A program made the position numbers and the translations under genes. Positions 30,220 to 40,964 of a DNA stretch of 64,000 nucleotides are shown here, piece by piece. The DNA lies in NCBI GenBank assembly GCA_905182075.1, contig CAJIZS010000001.1, positions 868,001-932,000 of the forward strand, given 5' to 3'. The DNA comes from an uncultured Methylophilaceae bacterium. GTDB lineage: Bacteria; Pseudomonadota; Gammaproteobacteria; Burkholderiales; Methylophilaceae. The stretch's first letter is position 1; each line of letters starts with the position of its first letter. The notes under the pieces were generated by a model. The model was given only the letters and a program-made list of their open reading frames with translations, searched no databases and had not been told where the DNA came from.

Positions 30220-31575
30220 ATGAAAATTGAAGAACTAGGCTATCAAGTTGATTCGTCTATATTCTATGAAAAAATTAGTCACTTTGAGTGGCCAGTGTTC
30301 CTCGATAGTTGCTATCAAAAAGATAAGCCTAAAAGTAGCTATGCTAGATTCGATATTATTGCAGCAAATCCATTTATTAAGTTAAGTACCTTGAAAGGTG
30401 TTACTGAGATAACTAATTCAGAAGGAAAAAGAAAAACTAAAGAGCCGGCGTTAGATATTTTAAGTGAAGTTATGAAAAAGTACCAAGGTACCTCAAGTGA
30501 AATACCTTTCGTTGGCGGGGCTATTGGTTATTGTTCTTACGGACTTAATTTAGAGGAAGATAAGTCTGATCTTGTTAACTCGATGATGATTGGTGTATAT
30601 GATTGGGCAATTGTTACAGATCACTTGGATGAAAGAAGTTATTTAGTTTCAACTTTTTCTTACACGGAAACTAAAAAAATATGGTCTGAATTATTAAGCT
30701 TATTAAAAAATAAACAACAAAAGAAGACTGAAGAATTCATCATAAAGTCAGAAATTAGGGACAACCTAACTTATTCGGAATATAAAAAGCAATTTGAAGT
30801 TGTTAAAAGTTATATTAGTTCCGGGGATTGCTATCAAATTAATCTGTCTAAAAAGTTTGAGGTTGATGCTGTTGGAGATAGCTGGATTTTTTATAAAAAA
30901 TTTCGAAACATTAATAAGTCACCATTTATGGCTTACCTTTGCTATCCTAATTTTCAAATATTATCAGGCTCGCCTGAAAGATTCATTAAGTCATCGGGTG
31001 ATAATGTTTCGACAAGGCCAATTAAGGGAACTAGGGCTAGGGGTAAAGATAAAAAGCAAGATAAAAAAAATGCAAATGAATTACTTAATAGTCCAAAAGA
31101 CAGGTCTGAAAATCTTATGATAGTTGATCTGTTAAGGAATGATTTAAGCATTAACTGTGAGCCAGGAAGCATAAAGGTTGACCAGCTATTTTCCATAGAA
31201 TCTTATCCAAATGTTCATCATTTAGTTAGCACCATATCTGGGAAGTTAAAAAAAGATTCGGATAACTTTAAATTATTTAAAGACTCTTTTCCAGGTGGTT
31301 CTATTACAGGGGCACCTAAAATTAGGGCCATTGAAATTATTAATGAACTTGAGAAGCATTCAAGGGATTTTTACTGCGGGTCTGTTTGTTACTTTAGTTT
31401 CAATGGGTCAATGGATAGTAATATTGCTATTCGAAGTATAATACACACCGATAATAAGCTTCACTTTTATTCAGGTGGCGGTTTAACTTTTGCCTCAGAT
31501 GTTGATGATGAGTACCAGGAAATTGAAGATAAAAGCCAAAATATTAAGCAGGCAATAAAATTTTTTAGGGAATAA
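30220..31575 (+). CDS. pabB: Aminodeoxychorismate synthase component I
   Basis: A chorismate-binding enzyme making 4-amino-4-deoxychorismate for folate. Intact, 451 residues. The C-terminal catalytic half has GDCYQINLSKKF, STRPIKGTRARG (P-I-K-G-T favours PabB over TrpE), DRSENLMIVDLLRNDLS and FPGGSITGAPKIRAIEII. Folate is in heavy demand in C1 metabolism. It is 3 bases upstream of phhB. The upstream region 30108-30219 is AT-rich with no clear feature. Confidence 0.9.
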   Translation: MKIEELGYQVDSSIFYEKISHFEWPVFLDSCYQKDKPKSSYARFDIIAANPFIKLSTLKGVTEITNSEGKRKTKEPALDILSEVMKKYQGTSSEIPFVGGAIGYCSYGLNLEEDKSDLVNSMMIGVYDWAIVTDHLDERSYLVSTFSYTETKKIWSELLSLLKNKQQKKTEEFIIKSEIRDNLTYSEYKKQFEVVKSYISSGDCYQINLSKKFEVDAVGDSWIFYKKFRNINKSPFMAYLCYPNFQILSGSPERFIKSSGDNVSTRPIKGTRARGKDKKQDKKNANELLNSPKDRSENLMIVDLLRNDLSINCEPGSIKVDQLFSIESYPNVHHLVSTISGKLKKDSDNFKLFKDSFPGGSITGAPKIRAIEIINELEKHSRDFYCGSVCYFSFNGSMDSNIAIRSIIHTDNKLHFYSGGGLTFASDVDDEYQEIEDKSQNIKQAIKFFRE

Positions 31576-31578
31576 TTA

Positions 31579-31893
31579 GTGAAACTTAATACATCGGAGT
31601 TAAATAAAAAACTCAATCTAGAGCTACTTAGTTGGAGCTTAACAAGTGAAGGTGAGATTGTGAGAGCTGTCTCAAGAAATCAAATTCAGGGCAGATATTT
31701 TGGTGAAGTTGTTGAGAGTATTTGGACTTTGGCAGAGGAGGCTGATCATCACCCTGGTATTTTACTTCAATATAATGAGATTAAAATTTCATTAATTACT
31801 CATGATGAACAGGGAATCACCTCAAAAGATATTGAAATGGCTAAGAAAATTGACTCCTTATTGCTTAGATTTTTTAAAATCACCAAAATTTAG
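31579..31893 (+). CDS. phhB: Pterin-4a-carbinolamine dehydratase
   Basis: A 104-residue PCD/DCoH-fold protein starting with GTG 31579. The family signature EEADHHPGILLQYNEIKISL and a second THDEQGITSKD are clear. The enzyme dehydrates 4a-hydroxytetrahydropterin; in bacteria without phenylalanine hydroxylase it may recycle pterins or support folate synthesis, which suits its place after pabB. Its last 36 bases overlap the 3' end of the convergent RND gene. Confidence 0.87.
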   Translation: MKLNTSELNKKLNLELLSWSLTSEGEIVRAVSRNQIQGRYFGEVVESIWTLAEEADHHPGILLQYNEIKISLITHDEQGITSKDIEMAKKIDSLLLRFFKITKI

Positions 31894-34800
31894 TAGAATC
31901 GTTGGGAGAATTAATAGGTTTAATATTGTTGACGTGAAAAGACCCCCTATAATAATTATTGCCATTGGCCCTTCAATTTCTTTTCCAGGTTGACCTGATC
32001 CCATAGCAATCGGTGTTAATGCCAATCCTGCCACTAGAGCAGTCATAAGGATTGAAGGTAGTCTTTCCTTAGCTCCCTGTATGGATGTTTCTAAATTCCA
32101 CACCTTATTCTCATTCTCAATTAAATGTTGATAATGTGAAATTAGCATTATTGAGTTTCTTAATGTAATTCCAAATAAGGTTACGAAGCCTACAAGTGAT
32201 CCTATTGATATCCATCCACCGAATATTGTTGCCGCAATAACACCACCAATTAAAGCAAAAGGTAAGTTAAGCACTGTAACCATAAGATTTCTGATTGAAC
32301 CAAAAGCAATGTATAGCAACAGCAGAACTGTAAATCCGGCAAGAGTAGAATGAGTAATTAATTCTTGCCTAGATTTCGCATTTTCTTCTGCAGACCCAGT
32401 TATTTGGTAATAGCTTCCAGAACTTAATTTAAGAGAAGCTAATTTTTCTTTTAACTCGGTGTTGAAGGAATCTATGTCACGTGAATTTATATTAGCTGTA
32501 ACTGTTTGTACTCTTTTACCATTTTGGTGCAGAATTTTTGAGCGGCCATTTTTATCAGGATATATAATACCCAAAGATATAAGATTTTATTATCAGCTGA
32601 CCTTATTGGTAATTTTAATATATCCAAAATATCATCTCGATATTTTTTATCTAACGTGACTACTAAGGGTATTTTCAAGGCCCCGTCATAAATTGTTGCT
32701 GCTGGAAAACCTTGGTAAGATGCACGGATAATGTTGAGAATATCTGTCTTCATAATTCCCAGTTCAGCTATTTTTTTTGTCCTTAATCTAATTTTAATTT
32801 GAGGGGTACCTGGAGGTGATTGAAGTGTGATATCTTTTGATCCAGAAATTGTCTCTAAAAGATAAGCAACTTTTTGTGCGTCTTGATCGAGGTCATCAAG
32901 GCTTTCACCAAATAAATTTATGACTATGGCGGCATTATATCCAGAAATTGTTTCCTCAATTCTCTCAGTTAAAAATGTATTTATGGCGAAGTTCACACCA
33001 ACAAAACCATTTTTTCTCTCATTACCATCATCTGTTCCGTTAACAATATTATTAATGTCATTAAGAATCTTATCTTGAGCTGGACCACCTAGTTTCTTTA
33101 ATTCAATTTCGAATTCGCTGTAATGAGTTCCAAAAGTATCGGCTCCCATCGGAGATCTTCCTACCCATTGGGCAACAGATTTGATTCCGTCGATACTCCT
33201 GATTTGATTTGAAACAAGGTTACCTATTCGAATAGACTCTTTCTCTGACGTTCCTGGGTATGCTGTCATATGCATTATATAGTGACCCTCATGAAGCGGA
33301 GGTATAAATTGTGCCTTAAAGAAAGGGAGGAAAGCTAGCCCTACACTAATTAATAAGAGCGATGTAAAAACAACTGCTTTAGACTCGCCTTCAATTTTTC
33401 TTAATATTGACTCGTACCTAGTCTTTAGATAACTAATTATGGGGGAGTCTCCACTTTTAACTTTAGAATGACCAAGCATTAAGTAGCATAGGGCAGGGGT
33501 GACCGTAAGCGCAACAAATAATGAGGCAACTATTGAGGTTATGTATGCAATACCTAGTGGGCCAAACAATTTACCAGCTACTCCAGACAACGATAAAAGC
33601 GGCATAAATACCAGTACTATAATAATGGTAGCAAATACTACCGATTTCCTAACCTCCATTGATGAGTTAAAAACAACCGTATGAATTGGTAGAGGTATTT
33701 TTTTAAGCTTATTTTGTTTTAAGCGTCTAAAAATATTTTCAACATCAATGATTGCATCGTCTACAACCTCACCTAGCGCTATAGCTAGACCACTTAAAAC
33801 CATTACATTTAGGCCAAGATTAAGGTAACTCATCATACCTATAGCTGATAAGAGCGATATTGGGATTGCAATCGCCGATATAAAAGCAGTTTTAATATTA
33901 AACAAGAAAAGATAAAGAATGGATATCACCATGATTGAACCGACTACAATATCAAACCTAAGGCCATTGATTGAAGCATCAATAAAGTTAGCTGGTTTAA
34001 ATAAATCAGGTGTAAGCTCAATTGATTGATTTACTAGAATAGGGGCCAAGTCATTTAATGCTTCTTCTAACTGATTTGTTAGCTTGTATGTATCAGATCC
34101 TAGTTGCCCTTGGATAGATAAATAAACCCCGGATTCTCCGTTAATTGAAGCAGCACTAATTGATGGGGCAAAACCTTCTTTTACCTCCGCTACATCTTTG
34201 ATTCTAATAATACGGCCATTTGAATTGATAACGGGGGAAGACCTAATATCATCGATTGTTTTTAGTTGACCATCTACATTTACAATTATTCTTTGATTAT
34301 TATTTTCAATAAAAGCCACCACCAATATTTCCTGTTGATTTTTGTATTGTATTTATTATTTGAGCGATAGTTACATTATGCTCATAAAGTTTATCAGGAA
34401 TAACCTCTACCTGAAGCTGACTAACAGAACCGCCAAATTTATTAACATCCGCAACTCCAGGTACACCAAGTAGGTGAGGGACAATTAATGTATCAGCTAC
34501 AGTCCTTAACTCACTATCGGTTTTTGTCTTAGAGGTTATTCCGATACCCAAAACGCTTGATGCAGAAGATGTAAGCGGAGTTATTGTTGGATTTATAGAG
34601 TTTGGTAGCTGTCCATTTAGTAATGATAGTTTTTCCGAAATAGATTGTCTGTTTCTGTAAATATCCGTATCTTCTTCAAAAATAACAGTTACAACGGAAA
34701 GCCCTGGTATAGACTGTGATCTTATTTGCTTTATACCAATAGTTCCTGAAATTGCATCCTCTATCGGTTGTGAAATCAATTTTTCAACTAGGTCAGATGA

Positions 34801-34968
34801 AAACCCAGGGGATTCGGTTTGAATGATTACTTGTGTTGGAGAAAACTCTGGAAAAACATTTAGCGGACTTTGTTTGATTTGATATATCCCATAAGCTATA
34901 ACAATTAACGCTAAGCCAATTATTACACCAGGAAATCTAATGGAGAAGCGGATTAAAGAACCCATCAT
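31858..34968 (-). CDS. CusA/CzcA-type RND efflux transporter, frameshifted
   Basis: Inner-membrane proton-driven pump of the heavy-metal efflux RND group, about 1030 residues. Start MMGSLIRFSIRFPGVIIG gives the first helix, followed by porter-domain segments NVFPEFSPTQVIIQTESPG and VPHLLGVPGVADVNKFGG. The acidic helix region reads IALGEVVDDAIIDVENIFRR, close to the CzcA G-x-x-V-D-x-A-x-V-x-x-E-N pattern. Breaks near 34310 and 32530-32580 fall inside otherwise conserved sequence. Adaptor and outer-membrane genes follow in the usual reverse order. Substrate undetermined; copper, silver, zinc or cobalt are usual for the family. Confidence 0.88.
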
Positions 34969-34975
34969 TTTTTAG

Positions 34976-36044
34976 TTAATCCTCGTTTTCGTTCTTAATT
35001 TGATATTTAAACTCTTCTGATAAGAGTAGCTGAGCTCCATCAACAACGATTTTATCATTTTTCATTATTATGCCTTCCTTAATAATCCAGCCACCATCTA
35101 TTTCAAGTAACCTTGGCAAGGGTCTTCTAAGGAAATTTCCTTCATTATTTTTTATGAAAACCCATGCCTTGCCACTACTCCATATAACAGATTCTTTGGG
35201 GATAAATAAGTAAGCGTTATCAGATTTGATTTTGTCACTAACAATAAAGGCTTTTAATTTTAGACCAATCTCTAGGTCATTTTCTGTAACATAATAATAA
35301 AAACTTTTACCTTGAATAGCTTGATCTATATCTTGAGCTTTTGAAATAAGGGTTGCTTTGTAGGTTTTTTTTGGTTGATTAGATGGCGAGACTTTAATTT
35401 CTTTTGGAATAATATCTAGGGTCTGATTTATTGGAACAGTAATTTTAATTAATCGATATTCATTATGAAGTAGTTTTTCAAGGTAATGATTTTTAGAGTC
35501 AGCTATAAGCTCTTTGAAGTCCTTCCCCCATCGGTGATCAATATTAAAAAGTAAATTTTTAATATTATTATTTATGATAGCTATATCATTTTTTAAATCA
35601 CTAATTTCAATATTTTTTTTATGGACAACGGAGTCCACCAATAATTTTATTATCTTTATTTAAAATAATTAGCTTACTTATGCGTTCAGCTTCCTCATCT
35701 AGTTTAGCTAATAGTTTTGTTTTTTGGTATTTAAGGTTTGTGAAATCATTTTGATTTTTGAGGAGAGGACTTAGATTTACCGTAATACCATAACTTGGAA
35801 TGCTTTGCTCATGTGTGCTTATAGAAATTTTTTGAAGTTTGATACCACTGTTTTTTTCAACAAGAGCTGGAAGGTTTATATAGGTTAAGCCATCTTTAAT
35901 AATTGTATAATCGACTATAGTTTCATCATTATCATTGTCATCATCATTAATACATTCATCTTTACCAAGAAGCATAATTATCCAAATCAAAGTGATAATT
36001 AGGATAGATTGTATGACTATAATAAGTAATGATTTATTTTTCAT
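34976..36044 (-). CDS. RND efflux periplasmic adaptor, one frameshift
   Basis: Membrane-fusion protein linking the RND pump to its TolC partner. An N-terminal membrane anchor (LLIIVIQSILIITLIWIIMLL) is followed by an acidic patch CINDDDNDNDETIVD, unusual and possibly metal-binding. Next come a coiled-coil hairpin and barrel segments (IPKESVIWSSGKAWVFI, GGWIIKEGIIMKNDKIVVDGAQ). The frame breaks near 35630. Sequence conservation is low, so the call rests partly on its place directly before the pump gene. Confidence 0.78.
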
Positions 36045-37434
36045 ATAGGTAGTTTATTTGTAAAAATAGGGCGTTGCATAATCTTTTCCGCATCCAATCC
36101 GCTTCTTAATAAATTATATAGTGCTTTATGATAATCTTTGTCAAATTGATTTAACTTAATTATCTCTAACTCTAATTCTAATCTATCTAAGATGCCTTGA
36201 TTAAATCTATTTTGAAGTTGTTTTTTTAAATTATTTTTATCTTCAAGAATCCTCTGGGTATTTTTAAGTGTTTTTAGATGATTATGAAAATTAAATAAAA
36301 GCAGTTCCGAGTCATTAATCAGAGACAGTTGATACGTTTTTAACTTTCCTGCTTCTAGGGATCTTATTTTTTTTGCTTTTTCAATAAATAACTTATTTTT
36401 TTTTGAGGCATTAAAGACAGAATCAATTCCTATGCTCCAAATATTATCTCCCAAATCATAGAAGTAGGCTGGAGAAAAATCAAAATCTGGGTACTGTTTC
36501 GCAATTTCATATTTTAGTTTAGATTCTTTGATTGCATAGTTAGCAAGCATCACTCTAAGTGTTTTATTACTAATTATAGTTTTGGATTTTAGTTCGCTAA
36601 TTGTCTGATTATCTAAAAAAGCGATTGTAGCAGCATTAATTAATTCCTTAATTTTTGAAACATTAATTGGTATTAGATTAAATTTTTCTTGGCTCATTCC
36701 CAGTGAAAGTGCAATTTTTTTTATTTGCTGCGCTTGCTTAAATTGAAGAGATATTAGTGCCTGATTAATTGAGCCCAATTCTAATTTAATCCTTTCAAGA
36801 TCAACTTGGGATGACACTCCAAGCTCAATCCTTTTTTTAAGCATATGAATGATTGATTGTTTTAGTTTAAGCTCATCTTTAGTGATTTTTATTAAATCTT
36901 GGTTTTCAATGGTTTCCAATTATGCACCTGAAAATTGCAGCATCAATTTAGATTCATAGCGAAGGAGGGCGGACTGTGTTTCATTAAATGCTATTTCATA
37001 ACGAATTAATTTTTTATTTGCTGTATAGGAGGTTGAGAACGCTCTCTAAAGATAAACCTTTTTCTAAACCGAGATTATATTTCTTTGTTATAATAGCAAC
37101 TATAAGGGACTTATTTAAATAGCTAAATAAATATCAATCATTCTTTTTTTGCATTTTTTAGATCATAGTTAAAAAAGTTTTGAGCTAGAAGAAGTTCATT
37201 CAAGCCCCACTCCTTAATTGGTAGACTTTCATTTTTGTAACCCATTTTTCTTAGAAAGTTATTAAATTCAGTATTTAGTGTGTCGACACTTTTAATGGAT
37301 TGGTTTAAATCTTGTATCACTATTTTTTCTTCTTCATAAGGGATGAACGTGCAAGCACTAAGAAGTGAGCATACAAAGAAAATATTTAATGAAGTTATTA
37401 TGTGGAGACGTAAAATTTTTAAATAATTTGACAA
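36041..37434 (-). CDS. TolC-family outer membrane efflux protein, frameshifted
   Basis: Starts at 37434 with a lipoprotein signal (SLNIFFVCSLLSAC), giving a lipidated Cys near residue 28. Long alpha-helical, coiled-coil-like stretches follow (NEFNNFLRKMGY, QFKQAQQIKKIALSLG, ESKLKYEIAKQYPDFDFSPA), with the Y-P-D-F motif typical of TolC homologues. Between 36919 and 37138 the frame changes several times (RYEIAFNETQSALLRYESKL lies out of frame). The end overlaps the adaptor start by 4 bases. It completes the tripartite pump. Confidence 0.75.
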
Positions 37435-37549
37435 GTTTGTATATAGTTATTCAGGACGGTTTTTTAGTTACCCTAATTTTAATCTATTAAAAAAGTTTTA
37501 GGCATTAAAATTACAATGAATTTTTACTTACCGTTATTGACTAAACTGA

Positions 37550-37555
37550 TATAAT
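37550..37555 (+). promoter_or_regulatory. -10 element of tRNA-Leu / tig operon
   Basis: A perfect TATAAT lies 23 bases before the tRNA 5' end; the matching -35 position (CTTACC, 17 bases upstream) is weak. It probably drives tRNA-Leu and perhaps tig-clpP-clpX. Confidence 0.45.
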
Positions 37556-37578
37556 GCTGAATACAAAATTTATTTAAT

Positions 37579-37663
37579 GCGAGAGTGGCGGAATTGGTAG
37601 ACGCACTGGTTTTAGGTACCAGCGCCGCAAGGCGTGAGAGTTCGAGTCTCTCCTTTCGCACCA
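37579..37663 (+). tRNA. tRNA-Leu (TAG)
   Basis: Class II tRNA with encoded CCA. GCGAGAG pairs with CTTTCGC; stem CTGGT/ACCAG holds loop TTTAGGT with anticodon TAG, reading CUA/CUG codons. Variable arm GCGCCGCAAGGCGT and T-loop TTCGAGTC are regular. It lies 16 bases before the tig start, a common arrangement. Confidence 0.95.
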
Positions 37664-37679
37664 TTTTTAGGGAATGCAC

Positions 37680-38978
37680 ATGGCTGAAGTAGTAGAAAAG
37701 ATTAATAATATTGAAAGGCGCGTAAAGGTAATTGTGCCAGTTGCACCCCTTCAATCCGAGATAACTCAAAGGTTTCAACAACTTATAAAAACTGCAAAGG
37801 TACAAGGGTTTAGGCCTGGTAAAGTACCAATGAGTATTATAGAGAAGCAATACGGACCTGATGTAAAGTCTGAAGTTTATTCAAAGGCCATTGAGGCAAG
37901 GTTTGGTGAGTTTGTTCAAAAAAATAATTCAAGTTGCAGGGATGCCAGATATCCAGCATGAACCTCTTTCAAATATTAATGATGACTTTGAGTTTACTGC
38001 GACCTTTGAAATATTCCCTGAAATTAAAGAAATTGACGCAAAAAAACTTAAGGTTACCGAATATAAGTCCGAAGTTAATGCTGCTGACATTAAAAAAACT
38101 ATTGGTGTTATTGCAGCTCGCTCCGCTACATTTTCTAAAGTTGATCGTCCGTCTAAATTGGGTGACAGGGTAAGCATACAAATGGAATCTTTTATCGATG
38201 GAGAAAAAATAGAAGCAACTGGCGATGAAACTATTGATTTTACATTGGGGGACATGAAGAGAATAAAATCAATTGACGATCAGTTAGTTGGTATAAAGGT
38301 TGGGGAAACTAAAGAATTTGATGTTAAATACCCTAAGGATCATGAGCCTAGTCAGCTGGCTAATAAAAAAGTAAAATATATGGTCAAAATGGTAGAAATA
38401 AATGAATCTACTCTTCCAAAAATTGACTCGGAGTTTGCAAAAAGCCTTGGGGTTGAGGACGGTGACGTTGAAGCTATGAATAATGAGATTAAAAAATCTT
38501 TAGAACAAGAAGTAGACAAGAGAGTTAAGGCCGCATCTAAAAACCAAGTCTTTTCTGAATTAATAAAAGCAAGTGATGTTGACCTTCCAAAGTCTCTTGT
38601 GTCAATGGAAGTAAACCGAATGATGCAGCTCATTATCGCCAGATCGAACAACAACGCGCTTCATTAGGGTATGATATCGATGGTGTTGTTTACAAGGTAG
38701 ATGATCTTGCTCTTCAAAAAATAAGTATTCTAAAAGTTGATAAGAATAAACTTGAGGCAACTGAAGAGCAAGTCAGGGCAAAGGTTGAGGAATTTGCTAC
38801 AAATTATGATGACACTGAGAAAGCAGTTAAATGGTTTTACGAGGACAACAAAAGACTTGGCGAACCTGCTTCCCTTGCAACGGAAGACAACGTTGTTTTA
38901 TGGGTATTGAAAAATTGTAAAAAAGAAGTAAAAGCTGTTTCAGTTGATGAATTAATGGAGATTCAACCAAATGGGTAA
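37680..38978 (+). CDS. tig: Trigger factor chaperone, frameshifted
   Basis: Ribosome-bound chaperone and prolyl isomerase. ATG 37680 has AGGGA 7 bases upstream (another ATG lies at 37674). The ribosome-binding signature is [18 protein letters not shown]. The PPIase region ([18 protein letters not shown]) and the C-terminal arms follow. The frame breaks near 37920 (after FVQKN) and near 38635, and the last 110 residues run in another frame to the stop at 38978. The stop overlaps the clpP start by 8 bases. Confidence 0.92.
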
Positions 38979-39603
38979 TAATAATGTTAAAGATTTCTCT
39001 CCAAGTAATTTGGGCTATATCCCTATGGTCGTTGAGCAAAGTGGCAGAGGAGAGAGGTCTTATGATATTTATTCCCGCTTACTCAAAGAAAGAGTCATTT
39101 TTCTAGTTGGTCCGATTGATGATTTGACTGCTAATGTTGTTGTAGCTCAATTGCTTTTTTTAGAAGCAGAAAATCCAGATAAAGATATTTCTCTTTATAT
39201 TAATTCACCGGGTGGTTTGGTTACTGCTGGTCTTGGTATTTATGACACTATGCAATTTATTAAACCAGATGTGAGTACATTGTGTATTGGCCAAGCGGCT
39301 AGTATGGGCGCGGTTTTATTGTGTGCAGGAGCAAAAGGAAAACGAAGTGGTTTAACACATTCAAGAGTAATGATTCACCAGCCTCTTGGAGGCTTTCAAG
39401 GACAAGCTTCTGACATAGAAATTCACGCTAAGGAAATTATGTATTTAAAAGAGAAGCTGAATACAATACTTTCTCACCATACCAGCCATCCTATTAAAAA
39501 AATTGTGAAGGATACGGATCGTGATAACTTTATGAGTGCTGAGGATTCCAAGGATTACGGGCTGATTGATCAAGTCATTAATAATCGTTCTGAAGTAAAA
39601 TAA
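38971..39603 (+). CDS. clpP: ClpP protease subunit
   Basis: An intact 210-residue serine peptidase forming the Clp chamber. Catalytic Ser in [11 protein letters not shown], His in [13 protein letters not shown], Asp in [32 protein letters not shown] is also typical. It partners with ClpX, encoded next. Translationally coupled to tig through an 8-base overlap. Confidence 0.96.
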   Translation: MGNNNVKDFSPSNLGYIPMVVEQSGRGERSYDIYSRLLKERVIFLVGPIDDLTANVVVAQLLFLEAENPDKDISLYINSPGGLVTAGLGIYDTMQFIKPDVSTLCIGQAASMGAVLLCAGAKGKRSGLTHSRVMIHQPLGGFQGQASDIEIHAKEIMYLKEKLNTILSHHTSHPIKKIVKDTDRDNFMSAEDSKDYGLIDQVINNRSEVK

Positions 39604-39607
39604 GCAC

Positions 39608-40851
39608 ATGGCTGAAAATAAAGATAAATCTCTGTTTTGTTCTTTTTGTGGTAAAAATCAGCAATGAAGTTAGAAAACTTATTGCAGGTCCAACTGTTTT
39701 TATATGTGACGAATGCGTTGACCTTTGTAACGATATAATTATCGAGGAAACCAAGGATATACGACCAGCACCAAATAAAAAAGAAACAAGACTCCTTACC
39801 CCAGAAAACCTTTATTCAAAGTTAGGTGAGCATGTTATTGGCCAAGATAGCGCTAAAAAAAGTTTAGCAGTCGCAGTTTATAATCATTACAAGAGATTAC
39901 AAAAAACAACCTTACCAGAGTTGTGTGAGGGAGGCGACAGAATTATTGTTGCCCCAACTGGTTCAGGAAAGACCCTCTCTGCTGTACTTCCTATGTTACA
40001 TCGGTGTCCTTAGTTGGAAGAATGGAAACCATTGTAACTGAGGCGGGTTATGTTGGAGAAGACGTAGAAAATATTTTGCAAAAATTACTCCAAAAATGTG
40101 ATTATGATATTGAAAAAGCTCAGAGAGGAATTGTTTACATAGATGAAGTTGATAAAATTTCAAGAAAATCAGAAAACCCATCTATCACAAGAGATGTTTC
40201 GGGGGAAGGTGTTCAGCAAGCACTATTAAAGCTAATAGAGGGGACTGTTGCGTCTGTCCCACCTCAGGGCGGAAGGAAGCACCCTAACCAAGTAGTTTGT
40301 TCAGCTTGACACAACAAATATCTTATTTATTTGTGGAGGAGCATTTGATGGCCTTGAAAAAATAATAAAAGAAAGGACCCGAAAAGACTAGTATAGGATT
40401 TGTGCTGAAGCTTCTAGTTGAAGATGACCTTGCTTGGAGAAGGGTTACGTCCTAGTAGAAGATTTGTTGAAATTTGGTCTTATTCCAGAATTTGTGGGTC
40501 GTTTGCCTGTTTTAGCAACGCTTGACTCCTTGACGATAGAGAGCACTTTTGAAACTAATTAACTGAGCCTAAAAATGCATTACTAAGCAATATCAAAAAT
40601 TATTTGAAATGGAAGGTACAGAGTTAGAGTTTCGTGATGATGCTATTGAAGAAATAGCTGTCCAAGCAATTAAAAAAAAGACTGGGGCAAGAGGCTTGAG
40701 ATCAATTATGGAAGCATCCCTAAAAGATGTTATGTTTGAGTTGCCATCAATAAAAAACCTTCAAAAAGTAATTATTGATAAGTCTGTTATCAAAGATAAA
40801 ACAAAGCCATTTCTTGTGTATGCTAAAAATAGTCAGCATGCAAGTAATTAG
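39608..40851 (+). CDS. clpX: ClpX unfoldase, frameshifted, Walker A region replaced
   Basis: AAA+ partner of ClpP. The zinc-binding domain ([18 protein letters not shown]) and [20 protein letters not shown] are normal. From about 39915 to 40015 the expected ClpX stretch is replaced by [32 protein letters not shown] and a stop, which resembles a superfamily 2 helicase Walker A. ClpX resumes at [20 protein letters not shown] and [13 protein letters not shown]. Between 40300 and 40600, recognisable ClpX pieces ([18 protein letters not shown]) lie in mixed frames. The C-terminus [19 protein letters not shown] ends at 40851. Confidence 0.87.
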
Positions 40852-40964
40852 AAAGATTAATTTACTCTTGATATTTTGTTGAGCAACCCCATATTTAAAG
40901 CTATATTTTAATTAAAACTATAAGTAAAAAAAATCCAAAAAATAAAGAAAATAAAAATATTCCG

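Noticed and set aside
30794-31196. Alternative frames inside pabB on both strands
   Set aside because: pabB is intact and conserved across the whole interval; these are shadows.
37929-38654. Minus-strand frames inside tig
   Set aside because: Shadow frames; trigger factor on the plus strand is clearly conserved.
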